In this document: positions 28,893 to 39,040 of the stretch, piece by piece | How positions within the stretch are numbered: the first letter of the stretch is position 1 | Layout: every line of letters begins with the position of its first letter | Assembly (NCBI RefSeq): GCF_000142905.1 | Contig: NW_013657649.1 | Location: 1-64,000, forward strand | From: Thecamonas trahens ATCC 50062 | Taxonomy: Eukaryota; Apusozoa; Apusomonadida; Apusomonadidae | DNA length: 64,000 nt | Direction of reading: 5' to 3' | Made by a program: the position numbers and the translations under genes | The notes under the pieces: generated by a model | What the model was told of the DNA's origin: nothing | The model's input: the letters and a program-made list of their open reading frames with translations, nothing else | Databases searched by the model: none

Positions 28893-29178
28893 CGCGCAGC
28901 ACAAACCCGCCGTCACCCCGCTGCCAACCCACCCATCAACCACCCCCCACTCGCACTCCACATCCTCCACATCATCCTCTGCCCACCCTCCTTCAACAGA
29001 ACATCATCGCCAGCGAAAACACAGCGAGAACACAGCGAAACCACCTCGCCGAGCAAAAACGCTTCCACCCAAATACACCCCTCCCACACACACTTCATTC
29101 CCTCTCCAAACCCCCAACCTCCCCTACTCCCCCCCCCCCCCTCCCCGCAAACCCCCTAAAGCCATTACCTTCCAAGAC

Positions 29179-32100
29179 ATGTCGCAAGGCAAAACGCGCG
29201 CCAAAAGTGTGCATGCACCAGGCGGAAAGGCTCGAGGCAGGCATGGCAAGGAAAAGATGAAAAGTGTGTCGGGCAAGAGTTCAGGCAAGAAAAAAGAATG
29301 TGCAAGAATTCGTCCGCTTGTTTTGGGAAGGATTCGCCCGGCAAATAAGGACGAGTTGGAGGCAGAGCTCCCGGTGACGGTCACGGTTGCGTCGGACAAG
29401 TCCATTGCCATCGAGAAGAACGATCAGGCTCATGCTCATGGCCACGTCGGCGCTGGCTCGGATCAGAGCTACCCTGCTCGCAACCTCGACTCGCCGCTCA
29501 TTCTCAACGTCGACAAGGCCTTTGGGCCAGCAACCTCTCAGGACGAGTTCTACGCCGCGCTCGCGCCGTTTGCAGACGACTTGCTCGATCGGTACAACTG
29601 CACCATCTTTGCCTACGGAGAGACTGGCTCCGGCAAGACGTACACCATGGAGCACGTGATGCGGGCCATGACTCGCGACTTGCTCGGCAAGCTGAGCAAC
29701 ACAGAGATTTACTCGTCGTTCTCGCTCTCGGTCACCTTTTTCGAGATCTACAACAACACCATCTTTGATCTCCTCGCAGACAAGCCCGATCGCGACGAGC
29801 CACGGACCAAGCTCAAAATCATGAACTACGCCGTCGTCGGCCTCCAGCACATCCCGGTCGCCAACGTCGACGACGTCTCCGCAGCCCTCGCCCGCGGCCT
29901 CAACGCCCGCTCCGTCGCCGCTCTCGCAAAGAACGCCCGCTCCTCGCGCTCGCACGCCTTCTTCTCCTTTGAGATCAACGCCATCATCGCAGGCTCGGGC
30001 ACGGGCATTACCTCGCGCCTCAACCTCATCGACCTCGCTGGCTCCGAGAGAACTGGGCAGGCCCAGAAAGAGGCCTTCCTCGCAGGCATGGATCCCACCG
30101 CACAGTCGCGCTACAAGATGGAGTCGGTTCTCAAGAAGCGCCTCAACGAGGCCAACCAGATCAACAACTCGCTCACCGCTCTTGGCAACGTCATTCGCGC
30201 TCTTGCCTCCTCGCGGAGACCCTCGTTCCGCGACAAGAAGCTCACCCATCTGCTTCAGCCCTCGCTCACCGGCCGCTGCCGCCTCGGCATTGTCTTTTGC
30301 CTCTCGCAGTGCGCCACCTCCTCGGCCCTCACCTCGGTCTCCTTTGCCGAAAACGTCATGCGCCTCCCGGTCGTCGCAGTCCGTCGCAACGCGCAGGTCC
30401 TCGCCGTCGCAGACCTCAAAGCTTACATCAACCAGCTCCTCGCAAACAACTCGGCAATGCTTGAGGAGCGCAACAAGGCCCAGAACGCCGTTGTCGCTGC
30501 TCGCCACGAGAACGACCGCCTCCGCTCCCAGCTCCAGGAGCAGCTCGAGATCAACCAGGCTGCCCTCGAGTCGCAGGCCCACCGCAAGGCTCTCCTCGCC
30601 TCAAAGATCAAGTCCATCAAGGCCGCCATGGCCAAGCTCTCTGCCCAGCTCGCCGCTGTCCGCGGCGGTGCCATTCCGGCCACGCCCGGCGCTCCGACCA
30701 CGCCCGCCAAGGACGAGCAGTCGCTCGCTGCTGAGCTGGATGCCCTCACTCTCCAGCTTGCCACACACCAATCCACCCTCGCCAAGCTCACTACTGACGA
30801 GGCCAAAGCCCGCGCTGTTGTCGACGACCAGCTCGCGCAAATCTCTGCCCTTGCCTCGGCCGCTTCCTCAGACTCGGCATCTCGCGCCTCGCTTGTCGCC
30901 ACCTCGGCAGACTCGCTTGCCGACCTCGTTGCAAACTTGCCGTGGACTCTCGCCAAGCTCACCGACACCATCGCCCTCTACCCCGAGCTCGCCAACCAGC
31001 TTGTCACTGCCCACAACGGCGTCACCGCCCTTTTTGCCATCGTTACCGCAGACGGCCAAGCCGGCCACGGCACTGCTGCCCTCCGCACCATCGCCGCCGT
31101 CCTCGCCACTCCATCCGCACGCTCCGCTCTCGAGGCCATGCCCAACCGTGACGAGCTCCTCGCTCCACTTGCCGGCTTCCTCGCCTCGTCGCCCGACCCG
31201 CAGTGTGATGCATACAAGGTCGCCGCCGCCCGCGCGGTCGAGGCTCTCGCTGGTCCGGACGCGCCTCTCCTCGCCGCCGCCCTCGTCGACCTTGCCCTTG
31301 AATCGCTCGTCGACATCCTCGCCTCGGCTGCCAACCAGCGGGTTCAGGCCGCTTGTGCCCATGCCGTTGCCGCCCTCGCCTCAGCTTCACGCCACGCCCA
31401 GGACGCACTTGCCTCCTCTAACCTCATATTTCCGCTCTTTGCCCGCCTCCTCGGCTCGGCAGACACCGCCGTCGTCACCGCCGTTCTCTCGGCCGCAGGC
31501 CGTGTCGTCTCGGCCCACGACGCTCTCCAGCGCCTGGCCCTCTCCTCGGGCTTCCTCGCCGAGCTCACTTCTCTCGTCCGCGTTTGCACCGGCGACGACG
31601 CACTCAACGTCTCGGGCGCGCTCACACGCCACTCGGTCAAGCGCACTGCCGTCCAGGCCCTGCTCTCAGCCACTCTCGGCTCGCCCGACGCCCTTGCATG
31701 GGTTCTGGATGAGGGCAACCTCCCGCGCTCGGTTCTCCTTGAGGGCCTCGCCTCGTTGCAGACTACGCCCGCAGTCTGTGCCGAGCCGGACGGCCCGCTG
31801 CCATACTGGGGCTCGGCGTTCACCGCGCTCCTGCCGGCCGTCCACGGAGCGCCGTACACGCCGGCCTTTGACGATAACCCGCGGTTTGTAATCCGAGTCT
31901 TTGGGGAGACCGAGGTCTCGCTGGCGGTCGTCCGCGCAGGCACCACACCCTCGGCTTCGTCAGTGTCATCAGCTGCCGCCTCGTTCCTCGGCCTCTTTGT
32001 CTACGCCCTCGACGAGATTGATGCATCCAGCCGCAATGTGGCAACCTGCGTCGCCTCATCCCGTTTCCTCCACCCGACACTGTCGTCGGTGAGCGTGACG

Positions 32101-33711
32101 CTCGATGCCTCGTCCGAGGCCGGCTCGGCCTACGTCGTCGTTCCCTACCAGACCGCTTCGTCGAATGTCCAGCCCAAACTTGCCGCTGTCACCCTCGCCG
32201 CCTTTGGCTCAGCACAGTTTGAGATCGAAGAGCTGGCAGCCGCCGCCGATGCCCGCCACGTCCTTGCCGGTACCCTTGTCTGTGGCAAGCCGCTTCTTCC
32301 GGCGCTGGTCGTCACCAACCTCTCTGCCGACGCCGAGCTCGCATGCACCGTCCAGGCCCTCGTCCCGTCGGCGGCGGCACGCCGGTCCACAACTGTCGTG
32401 GTCCAGGCCGCACTCCCGCCCGGACCCATGGTCATTCCGTCCGAGGACGCTAAGCTCCTTGTCGGTGCAGACTGGCCGTGTGCCGCCGCCATGAGCGCGC
32501 CCAAGTACGCCGCCATCTCGGTCATTGTCCCGCCGCTCTCCTGGCTCCAGATTCGGGTCGGCCTCGAGTCGGCGCCGCCGTCGACCCGGTCCACAACGCC
32601 ATCGTCAGTAGACCTTGTTGTTCACGCCGACATTGTCGCCGAGTCGCACGCGTACCTCGTCACCAGCCCGCGGGTACCCGAGACCTTCACAGCCGTCGTC
32701 CGCTCGGCCTGGATCCGCGGCCTGGCCCGCGGGCCGAATCGTCTCCGCAACCCAATCTTCAAAGTCTCCTGGGCCGGCGCCGTGCCAGGGTGGATTGGCC
32801 TTGTTGCCCGCCGTGAAGCCAGCCCGCACCTTGCCATGGGCCTCCAGGTCTTTGCACTCCCGCCAACCGAGCCGAGCGTCCTCCCGCCCGACAACGTCGT
32901 CTGGCGGCTCCCGCCCGAGTGGGTCGTCGCAGAGTCGCCCGAATTCCACCCGGCCGAAGTTGGTCTGCAAGTCGAGCTGGGACCCGAGACGGCCGTCACC
33001 TCGGGCAGCCTCTACATTGTCGCCACTGCCCACGCCAAGAAGCTGTACGGCGAGTTTGACCTTGAGCTCACGGCAGACGTCCCCGATGTCTCCATCGAGT
33101 GTGTTCGCGGAGAGGCCTTGCCACCGGTACTCTTTGCCGCTAACAAGCAAGCCATGCTCCATACCGTGGCCGAAGCATCATCGCCCACGTCGGTGCCAGC
33201 GAACTCGGCGCCTGAGCCTGTCGCGCCGCTCCCGCCGACGACTCCGGTCGAGACTCCGATGCCGTCGCATAAGCTCCGCACCAAGCTCTTCCGCGACGTC
33301 ACCAACTCGGTTTCATCGGCTCGCTCTCCTGCGCACAAGGCAACCGGCAAGCAAGAGATCGACTTGCCGCCAGCAGACCTGTCATCGCCTCTGCTGGCCA
33401 AGGCTGTGCTCTACACGCCTCGCACTGCTGGCGTCGTCGCCGAAAACCAGGAGCTCAAGGTCCAACTGGCACGGACCCAGGCCCAGGCCCAGAGTTCCGC
33501 GCACAAGCTCGCCGAGCTAGAAGCCAAGCTTGCTTGCCTCGAGCAGGAAAAAGCCAAGGTCGCCGCCACCGCAGCAGCTGCAGCAGCAGCAGCTCCAGTG
33601 CCCTCACCCGCTGCATCGCCCGCTCCGGCCAACCCTGAGACCGCCATGGTGGTCTACTCGCAGCCAAGCCCGGCTGCGAGTGACCGCACGCGGGCATGTA
33701 TCATCCTGTAA
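29179..33711 (+). CDS. Kinesin-ARM-calpain-D3-like protein with C-terminal CaaX box
   Basis: The 1510-residue product starts at ATG 29179 (MSQGKTRAKS), the first ATG after a C-tract. Its kinesin motor (about 45-400) has the P-loop GETGSGKT (~147), switch I ARSSRSH (~253) and switch II DLAGSERTG (~284), all intact. A coiled coil follows (~410-560), then an alpha-helical ARM/HEAT-like block (~577-820: VTALFAIV...GTAALRTIAAVLA, AAARAVEAL, AACAHAVAALA). Then come two beta-rich segments with calpain domain III-like landmarks: first (~880-1030) NPRFVIRVFGETEVSLAVV, FLGLFVYAL, YVVVPYQT; second (~1147-1300) AWIRGLARGPNRLRNPIFKV, YIVATAHAKK, EFDLEL. A second coiled coil and A/P-rich tail end in CIIL, a consensus CaaX prenylation box with X = Leu (geranylgeranyl type). 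Frames open upstream of 29179 overlap the previous gene and are not coding. It probably carries or anchors a membrane-bound cargo on microtubules. Confidence 0.88.
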   Translation: MSQGKTRAKSVHAPGGKARGRHGKEKMKSVSGKSSGKKKECARIRPLVLGRIRPANKDELEAELPVTVTVASDKSIAIEKNDQAHAHGHVGAGSDQSYPARNLDSPLILNVDKAFGPATSQDEFYAALAPFADDLLDRYNCTIFAYGETGSGKTYTMEHVMRAMTRDLLGKLSNTEIYSSFSLSVTFFEIYNNTIFDLLADKPDRDEPRTKLKIMNYAVVGLQHIPVANVDDVSAALARGLNARSVAALAKNARSSRSHAFFSFEINAIIAGSGTGITSRLNLIDLAGSERTGQAQKEAFLAGMDPTAQSRYKMESVLKKRLNEANQINNSLTALGNVIRALASSRRPSFRDKKLTHLLQPSLTGRCRLGIVFCLSQCATSSALTSVSFAENVMRLPVVAVRRNAQVLAVADLKAYINQLLANNSAMLEERNKAQNAVVAARHENDRLRSQLQEQLEINQAALESQAHRKALLASKIKSIKAAMAKLSAQLAAVRGGAIPATPGAPTTPAKDEQSLAAELDALTLQLATHQSTLAKLTTDEAKARAVVDDQLAQISALASAASSDSASRASLVATSADSLADLVANLPWTLAKLTDTIALYPELANQLVTAHNGVTALFAIVTADGQAGHGTAALRTIAAVLATPSARSALEAMPNRDELLAPLAGFLASSPDPQCDAYKVAAARAVEALAGPDAPLLAAALVDLALESLVDILASAANQRVQAACAHAVAALASASRHAQDALASSNLIFPLFARLLGSADTAVVTAVLSAAGRVVSAHDALQRLALSSGFLAELTSLVRVCTGDDALNVSGALTRHSVKRTAVQALLSATLGSPDALAWVLDEGNLPRSVLLEGLASLQTTPAVCAEPDGPLPYWGSAFTALLPAVHGAPYTPAFDDNPRFVIRVFGETEVSLAVVRAGTTPSASSVSSAAASFLGLFVYALDEIDASSRNVATCVASSRFLHPTLSSVSVTLDASSEAGSAYVVVPYQTASSNVQPKLAAVTLAAFGSAQFEIEELAAAADARHVLAGTLVCGKPLLPALVVTNLSADAELACTVQALVPSAAARRSTTVVVQAALPPGPMVIPSEDAKLLVGADWPCAAAMSAPKYAAISVIVPPLSWLQIRVGLESAPPSTRSTTPSSVDLVVHADIVAESHAYLVTSPRVPETFTAVVRSAWIRGLARGPNRLRNPIFKVSWAGAVPGWIGLVARREASPHLAMGLQVFALPPTEPSVLPPDNVVWRLPPEWVVAESPEFHPAEVGLQVELGPETAVTSGSLYIVATAHAKKLYGEFDLELTADVPDVSIECVRGEALPPVLFAANKQAMLHTVAEASSPTSVPANSAPEPVAPLPPTTPVETPMPSHKLRTKLFRDVTNSVSSARSPAHKATGKQEIDLPPADLSSPLLAKAVLYTPRTAGVVAENQELKVQLARTQAQAQSSAHKLAELEAKLACLEQEKAKVAATAAAAAAAAPVPSPAASPAPANPETAMVVYSQPSPAASDRTRACIIL

Positions 33712-33755
33712 ACCTGTTTGCAAGCCAACTACACCACATATCATGTTTTGTTCAC

Positions 33756-36700
33756 TCACAAATCGTCATCGATGACGTCGACGACGTTGTCGTTGTCGTC
33801 GCCGCCGCCTCCACTGTCGCCAACCCGGTTGAGTTCGGAGAGCGAGGCGTTGTTTGCGACAAAGACTCGCTCGACAACGTTACGCTCGAGGTAGAGCCGG
33901 ACGTCGATGCCGCGTTCGAGCATGATCTGAATGAGGCGGTAGGCCTGGGCCATGTCGTTGTCGTGGACAGCGAGTTGAATGAGGACCTCATAGATGTCGC
34001 CAGTACGGACGGCGTCGTCGACGGCTGGGTCGTTGGCGGCGGCGTCGAGGATGGCGCGGCAGCCGGAGAGCAGCTCGTTGGGATCGCTCGCACTCCGGGC
34101 GTGGACAAACCGCTCGATCCACATCAGGCGCAGCTGCATGTTGTCCAGTAGCTTCTTGAGAGCGGGAGTCGATGCGTCTGCGGTAGCCTTTTCGGCGATG
34201 CGGATGCCCTCAGCCAGCGCGTTAGTTGCCTGCTCGTAGTTGCGGTACTCGTCGACCTCTAGACGGGCGCACGCGTCGTAGAACCGCGCGAGCGAGGCGT
34301 ACTGCTTGGCCTTTGTGTAAAAGGTGATGATGCCCTTGCGGATTTCGGCGTCCCCGTGCCAGTCAGCCTGCTGCAGAGCGTTGGCAGCGAGGATGTAAAC
34401 CTCGCGCTTGCGGCAAACGTTGGCAAAGAACATGATCCGTGACGTGTCGCCCGACTTGATGAGGCATTTCATGGCCGAGATCTTGTCGCCAGCGTGTGCG
34501 TACTTTTTGCACGCCAGACGGTACGAGCCCTGGCGAGCGAGGACCGAGCCGAGCTCCGAGAGCATCTTGGCCCGCTTCTCGGGCTCGACCGAGGCGTCGG
34601 GCGAGAGTGCCTCGGCCATCTCGTCTGTGATGGCGATCTTCTCGTCGACCGCCAGCTGCAACGCGCGCTCGGTCTGGCCGGCGGCAATGAGCATCGAGAC
34701 GGCCTTGTCGTACTGCGCGTGGTCGAGGAAGAACGAGGCGCACCGGTTGAGCAAGGCTGGATCGGTCGACGAGTCCAGCGATGAGGCGAGCTCGCGAAGG
34801 GCGTCAAACGACTCGGTGGAGAACGCGAGGTCCACAGCCTTGGCCGTTCGTCCGCCGCGGTGGTAGAGGAGGATGGCGCGGTCCCAGACGTTCTTGGTCT
34901 CAAAGTACGCCGCTGCCGCGAGCTTGGTAGTCTCACCGGCCTGCAGCGCCATCTGTAGCACCATGTTGTCCATGCCGGACTTCATGCCGAGCTGGATGGC
35001 GTGGTTGAACCGCTTCGAGAGGTTATAGTAGTTGAGTGCAGCCTCGACTGAGCCGGCAGCCTCGAGGTGCCGAGCGTAGAGGTAGCATGCCGCCGGGTCC
35101 TTGGTGGCGTCGCACACCTGACCGGCCTTGTCAAAGTCCTCCAGGTAGCAGAGGATCTTGATGACCGCCCGGTAGTTGCCGGCCTGCTCGTAGTACATGA
35201 GCGCTTGGTCAAAGGCCGAGTTGACCTCGGCAAACTGCGCCCACCACTGGATGAGATCTGGCTCGTTGGACGCTTTGACGTACTGTTCCAGGGCCGGCAA
35301 GTCACGCGCAAGCAGCCGCGGCACCTGCTCTGCCGCAAGCCCTGCCCGCTCGTACGCTTGCAGCGCCTGCTTGGTCTCGCCGATCGACTCGAGATACTTG
35401 CCAAACTTGAAAAACGTGTTGCGCAGGTGGATGCGGTCCGAGCTCCGTGCCAGGTCTACCGCCGCCCGCCACTGATTCGACGCCTGGTAGAGCTTGTTGA
35501 GCAGGTCCGGTCTCCCAGCCTCGAGGTACAGCGCCTCAGCAGCCTCAAGCTCGCCGAGCTGGACGGCGAGCATGGCAACCTGTGCGGCGTGCTCGGGCAA
35601 ACGGCGCGCCTCGCGGAGGGCGCGAACGCCGCGGATGTGGCCCATGTGTGCAAGGCAGATCTCGGCCACGTCGAGCCGGCGGGTCTTGACGCACATCGAC
35701 GCCATGTTCTGCCACACCGAGTCCGACTCGATGAGCTTGACGGCCTTGAACGCCTCGTCCATGTTGCCGATGGTGAGATGGTACGAAAAGTCAAGCAGCG
35801 CGCCAAAGGCTGTCGCAGACGGCGACTCCATGCCCACAAAGTCCTGCATCGGCCACAGGCCGAGCCGCTCCACCATCACCGAACCGTCGAGCGGCGGCTT
35901 GAGCGCAAAGACCAGGTACGGAACCTCGATGCCCACCAGCCGCTGGAACTCGGGCTGGAACTGGGTCCGCGACTGGACAAGGACGCCGGCAGTCGGCGTG
36001 GCAAAAAGCGTGACCACAAACGAGGGAAGCGCGTCAGGCCCGTCATCGTCGCCACTAGCGCCGGCAAGCGAGCCGCTCCGATCAAGGCTCGAACCTTTGC
36101 GCAGCGCTGATGGTGATGCGGTGCCTCCTGGTGATCCTGGCCCAGACTTGCGCTTCAGCTTGCGCGAGAGCGACTTGCCCGCGAGCCGTGACTTGGAGAG
36201 CGGCGTGCCCGAGCCGCTGTCGGTGGCTGGCCCGGCCTCGCCCGTCTTGGCGGAGATGGTGCCGGCGAGCGAGCCTCCGCGCTTGGCCACGGTCTCGACC
36301 GCCAGCAGCCGCGGTTCGGCTGTCGACCAGACCACGCCGCACGGCAGCTCGCCGGCGTTGAGCTCGACCTGTGCTACAGAGTCAGTCTCGACTTCAAAGA
36401 CCGCAACAGCCGGCTGGGCTTCGGCCGACGAGGCTCCGAGAAAGGCAACGCGGGTGCCGTCGGCGTTGACAGCCATGGCCGAGAGAGCGGCAAAGAGCTC
36501 GCCGTCGGCCTCAAACTGACGGCCCATGTTATACTGGTGGGCCTTGCGCCGCGAGAGGTTCCACAGCTTGAGGACCAGCGTCGACGAGAGGACCGCCATG
36601 TAGTGGCCACAGAGGGAGAGCCACCGCGGAAGGCCCTCGCCTTCGGAGAACGAGAGAGTCTCCTTGACAATGCCCGAGGTGTTGGCAATGAGGACGCGCG

Positions 36701-38374
36701 AGTCGCGGAGGTAGACAATGGCGTTGCGGTGGAGTGCCATGGTCCGCGACGCAATGTTGAGCTCGCGGACCAGAGAGGCGCCCTTGGCGGTGACGTGGTA
36801 GTAGTGGGCACGGGCGCCGTCCCACACTAGCAGCTCTGAGAGGCCCGGCTCGTCATCCGAGTCGATCATGTCCATGCCGAGAATGCGGATGCCGGTTTGG
36901 ACCTTGAGCGGCGGGTGCGGCACGGGGCGTCGTTGAGGGCAGCCTCGCCGGTAAAGTCGCCGGCAGCCGGACGAGCCTGGACCACCAGCCAGTTGGAACC
37001 GTACTGCAGCGCCATGCGAGTCGCTGTGTTCTTGGACGCCATCGGCGACTCGAGGAGGAGGGTGAGGCCGGAAGGCGTGGCCACCGAGAGCAGGCCACGG
37101 CTTCCGCCCGAGGCAAAGAGCGCCGCGTCCGGCGAGGTCTGATCCGGCGGCGGTGTGGTGGTGAGCGCCACGGCGCCGCCCCACGCCACGTCAACAACTT
37201 CGTCGTCGAGATAGAGCACCGACTCCAGCTCCCAGTCGTTGTCCGACTTTGACAGAGCCGGCTCGTCGCCGACAAACCGCCAAATGACAACTTTGCCGTC
37301 TTGGGTGCCGGCCGCCAGTGAGCGACGCGACGGGTTGTACGCCACGCACGCGATCTTGTCGCTCGTCACCGATGCCGCGCCGGTAGTGGCAACGGCGGCA
37401 AGTGAAAGGATGTAGTTTTCGTTCTCGGCCGTGTTCCACATGCGGACCATGGGCTCGTTGGCAACGGTGGCGAGCACGTTCGGCACCGTCCACGTCCCGA
37501 GCAGCCCGCCGGCGTTGCGGGCGGCAGTGGCAAACTTGGCCTTCATCTTGAGCTTGATGGTGCCGTCGGGCCCAAGCGCGTGCCGGGCAACAATGAGGTT
37601 GGCGGTGATGGTAACAAACTGCTGGCTCCACGGCTCAAACTCAAAGACCCGCAGCTCGGACGAGACGGTAAAGGCCTGGGTGGCCTGGCCGTACTGGTCG
37701 GCGAGAGTGATGACGCCTACGGCGGTTGCCACAAAGAACGCGTGCCCGGCAGCGGGGACCAGGACCTCGCCACCGCTTGGCGATGGAGTCGGTGTCTGGC
37801 GGAATACCACATGGGTAACAGCCTCGTGCAAGGCGTACTCTTGCTCAACAACCAGCTCATCAAGCGCTGGCTCGTGGTACCACACCGCCACATCGCCAGC
37901 CACGGTACCCGAGACCAAGCGAGCTCCATCATGCGACCAGACGAGGACCGAGAGTGGAGCATCAGGCGTTCGACCAGGATGCGGGTACGACTTTGGCGTA
38001 ACAGCCGGTCCGGAAGGAGTCAACGATGCCATACCGATAACACCCGAATCCCAACCATAGACCAGAACAGGATCAAACGGATGCCATGCAAGGACCGAGA
38101 CCACAGGCGTTGCTCCTGCTGTAGTAGCTGATGTGCTCGGCGTCGGTCCACCGTATGGCGGGTGGCTGTCACCGTCCGTCATCAAAGCCTGGGAAGATGC
38201 CAAAGATGCGTTTGGCGAGAGATTAGCAATGCGATTGCCTTCCTCGTCGTACACGTCGAGCTCGCCGTCGGTTGTCGCCACTGCAAGGAGGTGCAGACGG
38301 GCATGCCATGCTTGGGCCGCTGAACTTGCTCCGCGGTCTTGCCCGCAACCAAACTCAAAGTAGGTCGTCCTCAT
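33756..38374 (-). CDS. IFT140: Intraflagellar transport protein IFT140 (one frameshift)
   Basis: IFT140 is a core subunit of IFT-A, the retrograde ciliary transport complex. From ATG 38374 (MRTTYFEFG) to about 36925 the frame encodes WD40 blades (HARLHLLAVATTDGELDVY, VLAWHPFDPVLVYGWDSG, LVWSHDGARLVSGTVAGDVAVW, ENYILSLAA, AAGTQDGKVVIWR). The rest continues in the -1 frame: end of the propellers, then DFVGMES, GNMDEAFKAVKLIESDSVW and a long TPR/alpha-solenoid (YFETKNVWDRAILLYHRGG, DPALLNRCASFFLDHAQYDKAV, ITDEMAEALSPD, GSYRLACKKYAHAG), all diagnostic of IFT140. Joined length is about 1540 residues; the human protein is 1462. The switch lies at or near GGGG (+ strand 36924-36927); one extra C on the coding strand would restore the frame. 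A 65-bp copy of the 5' end lies across the gap at 38763-38829. The stop is 44 bp from the kinesin stop. Confidence 0.93.
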
Positions 38375-39040
38375 GGCGCGGGGGGGTGGGGGGGGGGGCG
38401 GGGGGGGGGGGGGGAGGAGGAGGAGGGAGAGCANNNNNNNNNNNNNNNNNNNNNNNNNNNNNNNNNNNNNNNNNNNNNNNNNNNNNNNNNNNNNNNNNNN
38501 NNNNNNNNNNNNNNNNNNNNNNNNNNNNNNNNNNNNNNNNNNNNNNNNNNNNNNNNNNNNNNNNNNNNNNNNNNNNNNNNNNNNNNNNNNNNNNNNNNNN
38601 NNNNNNNNNNNNNNNNNNNNNNNNNNNNNNNNNNNNNNNNNNNNNNNNNNNNNNNNNNNNNNNNNNNNNNNNNNNNNNNNNNNNNNNNNNNNNNNNNNNN
38701 NNNNNNNNNNNNNNNNNNNNNNNNNNNNNNNNNNNNNNNNNNNNNNNNNNNNNNNNNNCGGAGTTTGGGCCGCTGAACTTGCTCCGCGGTCTTGCCCGCA
38801 ACCAAACTCAAAGTAGGTCGTCCTCATGGCGGGGGTGGGGGGGGGGGGAGAGGGAAGAGGGGTAGTAGTGGTGGTGGTGGTTGGGGAAGGGGGAGGGGGG
38901 GAGGGTGTTCGGTCATGTTGGCGCGCGGTGGGGAAGTGGGGGGTGGGGGGTGGGTGGGTAAAAATTTGGTGGATGGGGTGGGTTGGGAGAGGGGGATTAC
39001 AGAGTTGGGGTTTGGGGTTGGTGGAAATGGACGCTTTTCT
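38375..39040. other. IFT140 upstream region with gap (N 38434-38758) and duplicated contig end
   Basis: G-tracts (38379-38414) precede the gap. After it, 38763-38829 repeats the IFT140 5' end (38312-38378) base for base, then diverges only in G-tract lengths. The rest up to 39040 is G-rich low-complexity sequence with no gene. Confidence 0.9.

Noticed and set aside
28378-29178. Extension of the second kinesin frame upstream into the first kinesin gene
   Set aside because: It is the out-of-frame shadow of the first kinesin's coding sequence, Pro/Thr-rich, and lies before the natural ATG at 29179.
36900-36940. Programmed -1 frameshifting in IFT140 and the other three interrupted genes
   Set aside because: No canonical slippery heptamer or obvious downstream structure, and IFT140 is not known to use frameshifting. 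Single-base sequence error is simpler.
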